A stretch of 64,000 nucleotides of DNA, taken from Gnetum montanum. Taxonomy: Eukaryota > Streptophyta > Gnetopsida > Gnetales > Gnetaceae. The position numbers and the translations under genes were made by a program. Within the stretch, counting starts at the first letter, position 1. Each line of letters opens with the position of its first letter. Of this stretch, positions 1 to 11,639 are shown piece by piece. The DNA lies in the NCBI GenBank assembly GCA_015680685.1, contig MNCI01037953.1, forward strand, positions 1,627,826-1,691,825, in the 5' to 3' direction. The notes beneath the pieces are model-generated. The model saw only the letters and a list, made by a program, of their open reading frames with translations. It was not told where the DNA came from and did no database searches.

Positions 1-708
1 TAGAATGATAATGCAAAGTCACTAAAAGTGGTTGGTTTTGGTCTAGACTAAAGATGGATATTATCAAGTCATTTAACCACAAACTTCACAAGGGACTTTA
101 TGTGACCTTAATTAGGAAATCCATCCCACTCTTCTCATCCATCTATGCTGTCCATGTCTCACCTCACTGTTGGTTTCATGTTCTTGTTCGATGTATGAAA
201 ATTCTAAGGTAGTTTCTTCTAGGTTTTTGTACTTAACTTTCTGTAACCATTAATCACCCATGGGGCCCACAGACTTCTCGATTTGAAGTTATGAAATGAT
301 AATAAAAGGCTTATGCTTACTTTGGGGAGGATCCACTTGCATATCTTTTGGTTGGGTTCATTAAGTTCTTTACTCTTAGATATTGTTACAATCAAACCTT
401 TTTTTTGCCCCATTAATGACATCCTATTGTGCACACCTTCACAACATTCTTTGATGAATTCTTTTTCTTGTCTTTGTTGTGAATTCTTTAATCCTCCTCA
501 AGTATTTTATTATGCTTGTACTTTTTAAAATTTGCTAATGGATTGCTTATTGATTCCACCATATTTTTCAAGCCTTCTTGCTAATAGTATTATCAAAATT
601 CATCCATCACAATCACAACCTAGCTAAGTGTAACCACTAATGGAACAAGGTACTTTAAAGCTATATGTTATACATTGCACACTAATCCACAATTTTGTCA
701 TGATTGTA
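1..708 (+). other. Post-integrase spacer of element 1, non-coding
   Basis: No open frame of note and no retroviral domain is visible. Similarity to the element 3 spacer is clear at 1-400 (shared words such as GCAAAGTCACT and GGTCTAGACTAA). The block around 680-709 matches the end of the leader intron of element 3 (CACTAATCCA ... GATTGTAG against CTAATCCATGG ... GACCGCAG). The promoter-like block found in elements 3, 5 and 6 is not recognisable here, so a deletion between about 420 and 640 is likely. Confidence 0.5.
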
Positions 709-1053
709 GTGGGAAGCATGGATGCAACGCATGGATTGGAAGTGGGACTGTCTTCATAAAGGAAGCAGTGATAGTGGCACCATGTGACGAGGACTCTTCA
801 TGATTCTCCCTCACTCTTTAGTTGCCAAGAGGAGTTGGATGTCAATTTTGTCTAGGGTGTTCAATTCTATGGTCATGAACATGCAATTTTGTAAAAACTG
901 TATATCTATACACTTGGGCACTTAGATTTTTTCTATTCCATCTGAGTCAGTTTGCATGACAATCAATAATCCCATACCTTCCCAATATTTTGTAAAGAAC
1001 TTGTTTATTCTCTTCTGCACTCAAGAATGAGTTTTCATTCAGTCGTGGGGGTA
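709..1053 (+). pseudogene. Remnant of the element 1 3' gene and its untranslated tail
   Basis: The first bases after the acceptor-like GATTGTAG at 702-709 align with the start of the 3' gene of element 3, but only about 120 bases remain before the sequence jumps to the untranslated tail (GTTCAATT, AATCCCATACCTT) that precedes the 3' LTR. The coding body is therefore deleted internally. It ends in the polypurine tract at 1,045-1,053. Confidence 0.45.
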
Positions 1054-1906
1054 TGATGAATCATGTTTTGATTGGCTCTAATATTGGATACCTGATATTG
1101 GAGCTTCAATATTGGATACATGCTATTGGATCCCAAGACACAATGTCGAATATTTGATATTGCGGAGTATAAGCTAGCCTATAAATATAGCCCTTGGGCT
1201 CACAATTTACATAGAGTTTTTTTCATGGCATAGCAAACCTCATGCAGTTTATTTTCTTCAAAGTTAGAATATTTTTTGAGTGCCTATAGTAGGAGTCTGA
1301 GTGTGTACGGATCTTTGTTTGAGCCCTAATGTACTTGAGCACAATAGTGTAACGAGAATAAAAACAAACCCTTTTGATAATTCTTATATCATTGAGAATA
1401 GATTAATGTTTCTTTTAATGCATTTAATAGTCATGCACTTTACTTTAATGCACTTTAATGAAGCAATTAATTTTTAGTTGTTAATGAACACAAGCATGAC
1501 AACTTTGAGCATACGTATAGCACTTGGCAACCTAGCAACGCTTAATGTTTGGTAACCTAGCAATACTATATGCATTCAGGATGTGTCTAGAGAGTGGGAA
1601 TGGGTACTCATGTTATGCTAGCTAGGTAGTAGATGAATTATATCTTAAATTACTCTACCTTTCATTCTGGTTCTAGGCAGTTAAACTTATAAAATATAAA
1701 ATGATAAAAATCAGATACCTTAGTTGCACTTAACCATATACTTGTACCTCACAAGTGGAACTGAGAAGACAATAATTGTTCCAATTAGATTTCACTTCCT
1801 TGAACCTAATGTACTTAAGAACTTAAGGTTTGCGGAGTTCGATCGGATCACATGTGAATGCTTGTGATTCAAATGGTTGAACGTAGGGGTACCTTGCCAC
1901 TCATCA
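1054..1906 (+). repeat. 3' LTR of element 1
   Basis: It starts TGATGAATCATG directly after the purine tract and ends GGTACCTTGCCACTCATCA, the same terminal sequence as the LTRs of element 3 (TGATGAG ... CTCATCA), giving 853 bp. A TATA box (CTATAAATATAG, 1,179-1,190) is followed by R-U5 sequence shared with element 3. The U3 part is built from TATTGGATAC-type words instead of the ATCGATGGGGCC words of element 3, so U3 has diverged most. The last third (GAACTTAAGG ... GTGATTCAAATGGTTG) is the best-conserved part across the Athila-like copies. Confidence 0.8.
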
Positions 1907-1957
1907 CCCTATGTGGACATTACTATGTTGAGGTAGCTCACCAAACATGATTCATCA
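1907..1957 (-). repeat. Stub of the element 2 3' LTR
   Basis: Read on the minus strand, this begins TGATGAATCATGTTT, the same start as the element 1 LTR, and is preceded by a GGGGAGTA purine tract (1,958-1,965). About 50 bp remain before the join with the end of element 1. The shared start but different orientation shows that two related elements meet here. Confidence 0.6.
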
Positions 1958-2159
1958 TACTCCCCACAATTGACCAAAAACTTGTACTCAAGTTAACAAA
2001 ATTGAGACAAAATTTGTTTACAAAATATAAGAGTGATTTGATTGACTTTAACTAACTAGAGTGCTATATTACAAAATTTACTCAAGTGCTTTACATATTT
2101 AACAATAGATAAAATTGAACATATTGTCCTTATAAGAACTATGTAGATATTTACAAAGA

Positions 2160-5100
2160 GGACTAAGATGTATGTCTCATACAGTACTAGGTGAGGGTGG
2201 CTTCTCATTTCTTAGTGCTAGTTGTGGGTACCTTGCTACCACCATCACTACTATTGTCAACTATAATGCATTAATCAGTGCCTTCATTTTTTTCTCCATG
2301 GTCATTGATGGTCTAGCTAAGTTTACTTATATTGACTATTGTATGGACTTTCCAAGGGCACAACAAAGTTGGAAACATCTCATGTGAATTAATAAACCAA
2401 GAAAGAAATTGTTTTCATTTAATATCAAAAAACTTGATAATGTATTTTTAGCTCATGGTAGTCTATTGTTATTTTGACCAAAATTTTAGCAATTATCTAT
2501 TAATCTTTAAATTTTTTTTATGACCTCAAGCTTCATGTTGGCTATTTCTAGCTTTTGGAACACTTCATAGTGGAGCTTATGTTCATTCTCATATAACAAG
2601 TATCAGCTCGCCACTTATCAAACTTTGATTTTGGTTTGCTAGTTGTAAGAATTGCATAATTAGAGTAATAGAGGTTGGCAAGCTCCATGTATTATATCAT
2701 ATCTTCTATTGGAAGCTCCTTTGTGTAGATTTTAGCTTGGTTATATGCATTCAATCCATTAAAGATGTGTTGCCATGCATCACACTGGAGCTACTCGATG
2801 GCTTGAGTTAGTTTTTCCTTGGCCAATTAGATTTCTTTTTTAGGGCCTCATTCTTTCAAGTGGTGATCTTAATGCCCAGTTACTGGCAGATGCCATGTAC
2901 CTCCTCCATAGAAAGATTTTTGTTTTTGGTTACCAACCTTCATATGTTTACATAAACTTTAGCCAATCACTCCTATTGGTGCTTAAGGTACTCCTTCATT
3001 TGTTCTTTTTGCTTTTCCACTTTAAGTAGTCATTGCTTCTCTTTAGCTAATTTATTATTTTTTATGTACCATGGTGAAGTCCTTGTTTGCTCTATTTAGC
3101 ATGGCTTCCATCAAGGATGCATCGCATGTGGCCTTCTCTTTTTAGCTCTTCACTTGTTGTTTAGTATTAAGTTGCTCAAAGGCCTCATCTTTAGTGAGAC
3201 TAGGTTGGTGGAGAGTTAGATTTGACAAGCAAGCTCTTATTTGTGTAACTGCAATTATCAATTGCTAATTCAGTGAGGTATCTTTTTGAATTTTTGTTTT
3301 AGCAATGCCAAACTTGCCTCTTAATAGGGATCTTATTGGTTTTGGACCAATGGGATATATAATATAAATCATAGTGTGATCTAGTCATAAGCTTTGAAGA
3401 TGATGTTGAGTGGATTACTAAAAATACTCCTGTATATCATTGCATTCAAGAAATATTACATATAATACAAGTAAAACTTGTGTTGCCATAGTGAGAGATA
3501 AAGAGAAAATATTTTTGATTTTACGTTTTATAATTTTTATGAATTTTAAAATTATGAAACTAAAATTAAAATTTTTACTTATGTTCATATTGGCTCCTTG
3601 GATTTTTTGGACAAATTTTAGAATTTCCTTTATGGAATTATTTTTAATTTATAACTTAGTACTAATTAGTAGAATCAAATTTGTGACATGGGTTACCAGG
3701 GTAAGCCCCTAACCACTAGGCTAACACTTCATGGGGGATAAGTGCAATGCTTATGTTGTAATGCATCCTAAGAACAAGTGTAACATCACACATGAAATGC
3801 AATAAAAATGGCTTTTACTCACAATCTTAATGGTCCAACACCATGTCATATAGTTGTGACCTTATTGGACAAAGATGAATCATTATAGCTTAAGAAAATG
3901 AGAATTAAAAAAATATTTTTATTATTTTAATGCTTTATAAATTTTTTTAGGTTTTAATGTTTAATGCGTCAATGATATAATGGAAAAAATTATAAGCTTA
4001 ATTTACCATGCAAACACTAGACTCTGCATCAACCAAATAGTTTTTTAGCTATGTAAGCATGGTAGCACTCTAATAGAGTCTAGCCGCACTTGTGAAAGCC
4101 ATGGCTCAAATACACACAAAAATAGGGAAGGGAATTAGTTTACCTAAGGGAGGAAGAACTCTTCATGTGAAACCAAATGCTAAAAGCCAAATGGAATCAT
4201 TGGAATTAAAGTTATTAAGTGTGAGAGCTCATTCCTAGTATTTATAGTTTGCATGTGAAAAAGGAGGAGGTTCATTAGCATCTAGGTGTTAATGGAGATC
4301 CATCCAAAAAACCCACATTAATCCTAAGCACACATGAGGTAAAGTCAAGTAAACTAGGCCTACCAGGGAGATGCATCAATGCCCTTGTGTTGATGTAGGA
4401 TATTCAGTGCACTTTCCCCTTCCTCCCCCCAAACTACACTTTGTGCTTTGATCGTAGGTGTAAGTTAGAACTTGAGGAAACATGCTGAAATAGTTCTAGA
4501 ACATTTGAATAAAAATAGAATCATTCTCTAGAGCTTTAAATTATGCATACAACCTTAGAGAATGATTTAGGAGGTAAGGATGCATCTTGGAAGACTAAAA
4601 ACCTCTACTAAACACACTAGACTTTAAACACATGGCACATGAAACACTTCCGAAATCCAAAGCTTACAACTAGCATGAAAAATGACACTAGATACTCATC
4701 ATCTCTTATCTCTATGAGTGCTAAATAGGTTGATGTGATATCTTTTGGAGTTTTAAAGACATCTAGAATCTATGGTCTAATGATTACTAGTCTTTTTAAC
4801 ACTTCATTATGTTGTGTTGCATTCATTTCCTATGATCCAATTTCTACATATGTTTGAATGTTTGCCATAGTTGTGAAATGTAGAATTGGTGTTATAAGAA
4901 TTGTTAATGCTTCATTAATTCTATTAGCTATTACCTCTATTGTTGTCTCTTATCCTCTCATTGGTACCATGACTACCATGGCTTCCTCCCCTTCTTGTAG
5001 CATCATGGAGAGGCTACAATATTATTTGAAATTTTTGACAATTATTTAGCAAGCATGAATACTATAACCCCTCCAATTGTAGGGTTGGTTTACATGGTAG

Positions 5101-6110
5101 CATGACTTCTTTGCATAGTGAATAGATTTGAGAGATCATCCTACTACCATATGATAGTTTTTACAACTTCATTAAGATGGCTCATGGTATGATGATAGTC
5201 TATCATTTCTGAGATACATTTGGTTGCTTAGTTTTGTCTTCAACACTTGAGGTTTCAACAATGTCCCTTATTTCTACTAGTGGAGGTGAAACATGCTCTT
5301 AAAGCCTCGATGATAGCATCTTCTTCATCATCTCTTGTCATGATGTTGTTGTCACTTTTTATAATACATAATTGATGTAGTAAGTGATTTATTTATTTTT
5401 GTGAAGTTTCTTGATTAAGCATGAAAAGGGGAGTGTCTTTCTATCTTTTTTGTTCTCTTTGAAACATTTATCTTCTTTAAAAAGATAAGCGATGATAGGT
5501 TAACTAGGAATCAACCATTCAAGTATTGCGTAAGCCTTTGTTGAGAAGGATTTGACCTTGCTTGATCATACAATTAAATTAAGGTGGTATGACACTATCT
5601 TGAAATATATCCTCTTGGCTTGGGTAAGCTCATTGTATTTGTTTCTTATTGCTTGATAGTGCCATTGCACCCACTCCTTTTTACGTTATTAGTTGAACCA
5701 AATAAACACCTTTGCAACTTGTGTGCCTATGTTTGGAAGCCCTAAGGCATCAACAATGGTCTTCACTGAGTAAGAAATGGTTATGTCCTTAATTTTAACT
5801 CTGGCTTCTCTCTAGTAGTTATGTTAAAAGAGATAAATTTTACCTAGGTACCATTATTCATTTGTAAATATGGTCATCCATAACTATTATACTCACTTTT
5901 TCGATATTTTTGTGATTGGAAAAAGGTCATTTTGACATTGTTACATTCAGTTGCAACATTAAAAAATGCCATTAAATTCATCTGTTTAAGTCATGTTTTA
6001 GGCTCCCAAAGACCCCAAGAAGATGTTCCTAGTCATGATTTAACATATAAGCATAAGTTTCAATGCTTCCAATGGTTTTAGAAACTTAAACCTTACAAGT
6101 GTCATCTAGA
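2160..6110 (-). pseudogene. 3' gene of element 2, broken and interrupted
   Basis: The coding sense is the minus strand. Stops occur in every frame, but nucleotide similarity to the 3' genes of elements 5 and 6 is continuous except for the insertion at 3,420-4,781. The half at 2,160-3,410 corresponds to the coiled-coil and proline-rich C-terminal part, and 4,790-6,110 to the N-terminal half. It is non-functional. In related Athila elements this position holds an envelope-like or unknown gene. I see no transmembrane segment or cleavage site here that would support an envelope role. Confidence 0.5.
3420..4781. mobile_element. Insertion of 1.36 kb within the element 2 3' gene
   Basis: The 3' gene homology breaks at about 3,413 and resumes at about 4,789, and both edges carry GATTACT (3,413-3,419 and 4,782-4,788), a possible target duplication. 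The insert holds a minus-strand TATA-like motif (GTATTTATAG, 4,239-4,248) and a pyrimidine run around 4,418-4,432, which read on the minus strand is purine-rich, so it could be an LTR fragment. No coding domain is recognised and the ends are not TG...CA. Class undetermined. Confidence 0.35.
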
Positions 6111-6117
6111 TGTCATT

Positions 6118-7040
6118 GGGTGATGTTGCATTAGCATCACCACCCTAAAACTTGTTTCCTATCCCTGATTTTGCCTTTGTAGAATCTCTAGTGACCAATC
6201 TACATCAATCCAAAGATAACATGTATTAATTTTAGCAATTTTGACAAGCTTCAAGAGATATGAAACAACAAATTTTGTTTAAGTATGAATAGGTGACACT
6301 TATGTTAGTATCAACATCACTTGCCCTAGTCATCTTTGCAACATGCATTACAGAATTTCCTTTAGACCATAGTTTTGGCCTCAATGGATCCTCAAGGTGT
6401 TGAATATCAATTTTAATAGATTTGAAGGTAGCTTGAAGGGTCAAAATTATACCCTGCATCCAAGTGACATTCGGTGACACTAACACCAATGTCAACATCA
6501 CCTATAGGAGAAAACACCAAGCTTAACTTCTAGTAACACATATAATCCTATGTGATCCCTAACATTTTTTCATCATCATCATGACATGTTCAACATTATT
6601 TTAAGTATAAATAATAGTCCCTAGAATCTCAAAATGTTAATTTTGGAGAAATTCCATGTACTAGTGTCGATGCAACATCAATGTCATAGCTACCTTGCAT
6701 GCACTTTGAGTTTCCTTAAATAAACTCCAAGTTAACTACACTTAGCTTTGGGAGAATTTTAAAAATCCCAACCTTGTAAATACTAGGCTCAAACACAAAT
6801 TTTAGACTAATTTCTTGAGAGTTGATAGCACATCTTGAGTTTCAAGAGATCTAAAGCTTTAATTCCTATCTCAACTATGTTAACTACAAGCTTCTTAGTC
6901 ATCCTAGCATCTCCTATAATTCACTAGCTTATTCCTAACACCTACGTAACTAACAACACATACAAGTATAATGTTAGCATTACCTACACTAGCATCAACA
7001 CCTGCTATGGTACCAATGTCACCTATGGGACAATTCACAG
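6118..7040. repeat. Array of degenerate hairpins built from CAACATCACC words
   Basis: Inverted-repeat motifs recur at about 6,118 (GGTGATG ... CATCACC arms), 6,292, 6,473, 6,663 and 6,978, giving spacings of roughly 174, 181, 190 and 315 bp. Each is made of variants of GTGACACT, ACACCAATGTC and CAACATCACC. The flanking text is AT-rich with no open frame. The layout resembles the U3 arrays of the Tat-like LTRs of elements 4 and 7, so this may be a decayed LTR of that group; no LTR ends could be fixed. Confidence 0.45.
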
Positions 7041-7720
7041 AAACAACCCTATTTTAACACTAAAATAGTTTTCACAATGTGAGTAGACCATCTATTTGTT
7101 TTTCAACCTATCAAAGGTTAAAGTTCAACACTTAAACCCATTGTTCACTCAAAATTTAAGTCCATTTTATCAATTTTATTTTACAATTTACATTTTTTTT
7201 CTCTTTGTAGGACTTGGCCTTCCTTAAGGGAAAAACTTTGTCATTTCATAATAAAGCACTTTTGCTTATTGGAAAGGAAGGACTAAAACATTTTCTATAT
7301 ATTAGTCTTTCTTATTATTATTAATTTTATAATTATCATAAGTATACATGTGTCACTTAAAGTTTATTCACACTACTTAGGTTGTATTAGTTTTATTGTT
7401 AATTCCATTATTTTTTTATTGATTTTGGTGTCATTCCTAGTTCATGGGTGATAGGCTAAGTTCATATTCAACTAGATATTTGTGCCCATTCATTTCATGA
7501 TCATTGATATATTGAGGATTAGATTGTTCTAAAGACTATTCATGGCCATAGATTAGATACTTAAAATGTAATTTGTGGAGGTGCTCTTATAATATTATGA
7601 AAAAACAATATGATAAGAATAATGTTGGCTCTAGAAGGAATGCCAATAGGTTTTTTAGTGTCTTGAATCTTTCCTTCCTAGAAGCCTGATGAGTAGTTGG
7701 GTATTCCAACTCTCCATCAT
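7041..7720. other. AT-rich DNA without a recognised feature
   Basis: There is no open frame, domain or clear repeat. It ends in ATCAT (7,716-7,720), directly before element 3. That pentamer matches ATAAT just after element 3 at four of five positions, so this is probably the original insertion site of element 3. Confidence 0.5.
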
Positions 7721-7769
7721 TGATGAGCATCAAAGTGTGATGTTGATAGGGTCCCATTTACATGGTGTT

Positions 7770-7860
7770 GCCCCATCGATGGGGCCACATCGACATAGCA
7801 TTTGCTACATCTATGGGGCCACATCGACATAGCATTTGCTACATCTATGGGGCCCTGTTG
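7770..7860 (+). repeat. U3 palindrome and 34-bp tandem repeat
   Basis: GCCCCATCGATGGGGC at 7,770-7,785 is a perfect 16-bp palindrome. Starting inside it, a 34-bp unit (ATCGATGGGGCC ... TTGCTAC) is repeated at 7,775-7,808 and 7,809-7,842 with a partial third copy. The array lies about 40-110 bp upstream of the TATA box. The 3' LTR holds a related but not identical set around 18,640-18,760. Confidence 0.8.
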
Positions 7861-7880
7861 ATGCAGTACTGTAGCAAAAA

Positions 7881-7890
7881 CTATAAATAT
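7881..7890 (+). promoter_or_regulatory. TATA box of the element 3 LTR
   Basis: CTATAAATAT is conserved in both LTRs (second copy 18,785-18,794) and in the LTRs of elements 1, 5, 6 and 7 at the equivalent position. Transcription would be expected to start some 30 bp downstream, setting the U3/R border. Confidence 0.75.
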
Positions 7891-8669
7891 GAGCTCCTAG
7901 CCATGTTTATTGGCATTCAAATCATTGTAGTAGCCGAACTCTTGTAGTTTTTGCATTTTAAAGGTAGAATATTTTTCAAAGTTCCTATAGCAAGAGTCAT
8001 TGAGTGTTCAAATCTTTATTTGAGCATTATTGTACCTGAACCATACCAATGTGCATGGCAATAAAGACGAGTTTCTTGATAAAACTTGCAGCGTTTTGGA
8101 TAGAATAAATGTTTTATTCTCACCTTTAATTTTTTAAATTATTTTTTCAATGTTTCTTAGTAATTAAGCTAATTAAGTGATTAAGTAAGATAAGCTAAAT
8201 AGGTTAAATACATAAGTACGATTGCTTTGAGCATAAACACGTATTTTCTTGGTAATCCCAGTAGCATTATTTCTTGGTGTGCCTAGTAGAGAAATGCTTG
8301 GTAACCTAGTAGTGGGTATGTGGGTTTAGGACATATATGGAAAGTGGGACCGAATGCTTATGTTAGGACTAGTTAGAGAGTAGTTAATTAGTTAAATTAA
8401 ATTAGTTATTAAATTAATTCATCTCTCTCTTTAAGCACCAAAGAACATAAAACACAAAACAATAAAAATCATATGCATCAATTACACTTAACCATACCAT
8501 GTGCATCACAAGTGTAATTGGGAAGACAACGAACAACCTTAGGGCAAGGTTCACTTCCTAGAAGACTAGTGTACTGGAAACTATAGAGTCCATGGAATTT
8601 GATCGAATCACATGTGAACACTTTGTGATTCATATGGTTGGGTGTAGGGGTACCTTGACTGCTCATCAT

Positions 8670-8687
8670 TGGTGCCATTGCTAGGGA
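8670..8687 (+). other. Primer-binding site of element 3
   Basis: TGGTGCCATTGCTAGGGA lies two bases after the LTR. It differs from the usual Athila-type site (TGGCGCCGTTGCCGGGGA, complementary to a tRNA-Asp 3' end) only by C-to-T and G-to-A changes, the pattern left by deamination of methylated cytosines. The tRNA assignment comes from knowledge of the lineage, not from this sequence. Confidence 0.8.
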
Positions 8688-8894
8688 CTTTGTTTATTAA
8701 AATGTGCACTATCTAGGTTTAGTGGATATCATTAATATTATTGGATAAACCCCAAGATCAATATCATTCTTAAATAATATAACTACAAAAGCACATTGAT
8801 ACTTTATTTGCTTGCAAAATGTCTTCTTTTCATAGGTGAAATGATACAAAATTGCTAGTCCCACAAGAGTGCAAAGTGATATATACTCATCCAA

Positions 8895-10990
8895 ATGAGC
8901 ATGTGCCTAATTTCACCTTCATCCTACATTAGGATGGGCAATTGCAATGGCATGATATAAAAGGCAACATTGTATTGCCCCCCGATCGATTTATGCCCAA
9001 GATATTGCTTCAAACTCTAAAGAAGTTAGGCATCTCGGATCTTCAAGAGGAATACATTGTAAATGGTTATGACACTTGGGACTACCGTCCCACTGAAACA
9101 CAATGTAGGTGAGATCGACATCAGGAGAGGCATCATGAGGATGCAAAGGGAAAATAATTCACAAATGCCTTATTTCTACTAAACCAAGATAACAATAAGG
9201 ACCCTGCAGCTAAGGGCTCTCAGCATGAAGATTCTCTACCCTTTGTTACTGCTGATGAGGATGTGACCCTGAATCTGTAGTCTACAATCCACAATTTATG
9301 TTTAGGAAAAGATGGTAGTCAAGGAAAGGGATCAAATAAGCATCAAAATGATAGGAAAATTGATGAACGTGGCCATGATAACCAAGGGGGAATTGGTAGA
9401 TTTCATGGAGGAGGTATTCCTCCTCCCTTTTCATCCTCTTCATCTACTTCTTCTTCCTCTTCTAATTCTGAAAGATGCTACAGAAGGAACAACCTTGATG
9501 GAGGTGAGCAAAGAGGTAATAATACTAATCACCATGCCCACAATAATCAAAGGGGTAATCAAGGATATGATAGATGACAATGAAATCATAATGATGATGA
9601 GCCTCTATTGGTAACTCAAAGCATGATTAACATTGCAGAGGTAGTTAAGATTTCAATTAGGCATGTGAAAGATAGTTGGAACAAGCACTTACACATGAAT
9701 AATATCCCAAGATTTGAGGGAGGATATAAGTCTAATCTGCAAACACATTTACAACCTTTCCATGAAGTTTATGCCTTACAAAACATTGAAAACAATTGGC
9801 AGAAACTTAAGCTCTTCCCCATGATACTCACGAAGGAAGTAGAAAGCTAGTATTGATCCTTGGAGCGAGAATCCATTCACAGATGCAGTACCATGCTGGA
9901 ACTATTTAATGACAAATACCAGATGTACTCCAGAGTGTCCAACTTGAGAAGGAAAATCCAAGGTTGGAAATAGGGAACACATGAACCCTTGGATGCCTTC
10001 ATGGGTAGATATTATTCTCTCTTACACTAATGCCTTGGCCATGATCACTCTTAAAGAGAACAACTTTGCCACATCATAGATGGGCTTAGAGTAAAAACCA
10101 GAAGAACTCGGGTTTATGCCCAAGGGAGACTATCCAAACTAAGAGCTCATTAGATACAAATGATGATAAAGTAAGTAGTAAAAGAAGAAGGCGAGTTGTT
10201 GTAAAAAGAAAAATTATAGAAGAGTATAATAAGGAACCTTCCATTAGAAAAAGGAAGGTCTGATTCTACGATGAGGAGGAGTTACCCCTCGATGAAGTGA
10301 TGAACATGAATACCTTGCCCATTGAAAAATTTGTTTCTGACATTTTGGTAATGGTTGATAAATTATGAGGCTCTTTGGATGAAAATTTCCAAATTTCTAT
10401 GAAGATTACTAAAGAATCCAAAGAACATCATAGTAATCATGATTGCAAAAGGTAGAAAGAAGCTGAATGTACCTACCAGAGAGGTATGGGCAAAGCTACT
10501 GCAGTAGAAGAAGTTGTGGAGATAGACACTGATCATGATACTAGTTGTGACATTTGTCAATATGAACATCTAAAGGGATATTGCCTTGTGATGTCACACT
10601 TACAAGAGTTTGGGGTGTACGTGCTAAATCCTCAACTAGCACATAGGTAAGCACCTAGATGATTACCTTATCCTCAAGGCAATCTAAGGTTGTTCCAATA
10701 GCAATAATAAGCTTATTATCTAAGTGGAGCTCCATCAAAATCATATGAGCAATACTAGTAGTGGTACTAACAACAATCATGGGAAATGCCACCACTAAGA
10801 TAGCAATACCCTTACAGGAAATCCAATCCATATGGGTACTATGTTCAATAACCCATTTCTTCATGAAGCTTTATAAGCCACACCTCATTCCAACATCACT
10901 ATTACCCTCCAGAGTACCATCAAACTCATTCACCATCTACTCGAGGGGAGCATCCATATCCATACCTCCTACTCTATTTATGTAGGGTGA
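8895..10990 (+). pseudogene. gag: Decayed gag of element 3
   Basis: Gag forms the virus-like particle. The clearest stretch is 9,590-10,080: an open part containing IPRFEGGYKSNLQTHLQPF and the Trp/Leu/Phe-rich helix region, then after two stops FNDKYQMYSRVSNLRRKIQGW and EPLDAFMGRYYSLL, which fits the central capsid domain of plant Ty3/gypsy Gag. Upstream (9,100-9,590) lies a low-complexity His/Asn/Arg-rich part. Stops and frameshifts occur throughout. No clear CCHC zinc knuckle was found; Athila Gag often lacks an obvious one. The start is uncertain and the first plausible ATG is near 8,895. Confidence 0.6.
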
Positions 10991-11204
10991 AATTTTTTCA
11001 CAATTGCAACAACAAAATGCTACGAGAGCTATGAATTTACAACTGGCCTTCAAGTCGAGTGGTTTGAATAATTTATCCAGGAAATGACCATTTTTTCAAC
11101 CCAACAGTCCTCCCAAACCCTCATAACCTAATGCAACTCATCATCCTATATCTCCAACACCCTCATGCTTTACATCAAACACATTCAAGTGCCCTTCAAA
11201 TCAA

Positions 11205-11636
11205 ATGCTACCTCAGATTCCCACTATGATATTAACTCATGTTGTTTCCAATTGGATCAAGGCTAGAAACCTTCCCATGAAAAGATTTGACTCAGGAAGT
11301 CCTCTTATTTATTTGCAGATCACTGGACATGAGCCATGCAAGGCTCTTCTTAACTCTAGTTCCGGTGTTAATCTCATCTCCCATGACATGTACAAGGCTT
11401 GTAACCTACCACTTCTCAAGAAGAGCAACATCCATTTGGAATTAGTAGACCAGTCAATCACTGTCCCTTTGGGGTTAGTGGAGGACATTGTGACCATAGT
11501 TAGTGAGTGGTCTTATCTTGCCAATTTTCTAGTGATCATGGTTGAGAACTACACATGTGACTTTCCCATCATTATGGGAAGGGCATGGTTAAGCAATCTC
11601 CAAGGACGTCTCCTTGGAAATCTTCAAGGAAAATGA
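11205..11636 (+). pseudogene. Aspartic protease region of element 3
   Basis: One open stretch of 143 codons covers most of a retropepsin-like domain. The active-site loop reads LNSSSGVNLI where functional copies have a Leu-Asp-x-Gly-Ala/Ser core, so the catalytic Asp has become Asn. Downstream are the substrate-flap region (LELVDQSITVPLGLVED) and the closing motif DFPIIMGRAWLSNLQG, equivalent to the PIILGRPFL motif of Athila-type proteases. It is inactive as written. It follows gag directly and would be part of the gag-pol polyprotein. Confidence 0.75.
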
Positions 11637-11639
11637 ATT

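Larger units (their letters stand above)
1..1906 (+). mobile_element. Element 1: 3' end of an Athila-like Ty3/gypsy retrotransposon
   Basis: This is the right-hand end of an element whose 5' part lies outside the window. Bases 1-400 match the post-integrase spacer of element 3 (about 15,770-16,180), and 840-1,053 match the stretch just before the 3' LTR of element 3 (about 18,440-18,616), ending in the same GTGGGGGTA purine tract. An LTR follows. No gag or pol is present. The 3' gene has been almost wholly deleted. The nested position, with the LTR end abutting a stub of an opposite-strand LTR at 1,907, suggests that this copy landed in the LTR of element 2. Confidence 0.75.
1907..6115 (-). 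mobile_element. Element 2: 3' part of an Athila-like element on the minus strand
   Basis: It reads on the minus strand from an LTR stub at 1,907-1,957 into the 3' gene region and stops near 6.1 kb. Homology to minus-strand element 6 is visible at 2,170-3,410 (element 6 about 43,090-44,400) and 4,800-6,050 (element 6 about 44,440-45,650). Pol and the 5' LTR are missing. The missing part of its LTR probably lies left of element 1, outside the window, because element 1 appears to be inserted in it. Confidence 0.6.
7721..8668 (+). repeat. 5' LTR of element 3
   Basis: It starts TGATGAGCATCAAAG and ends GACTGCTCATCA, 948 bp, matching the 3' LTR at 18,617-19,572 along its length. U3 holds the GGGGCC/ATCGATG words, the TATA box lies at 7,881-7,890, and a possible polyadenylation signal (GCAATAAAGACG) is at 8,058-8,069. 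The primer-binding site follows two bases after the end. Confidence 0.9.

Noticed and set aside
3440-3712. 90-codon frame with hydrophobic stretches
   Set aside because: Phe/Ile/Leu/Lys-rich because of AT-rich DNA inside an insertion; no start context or homology.
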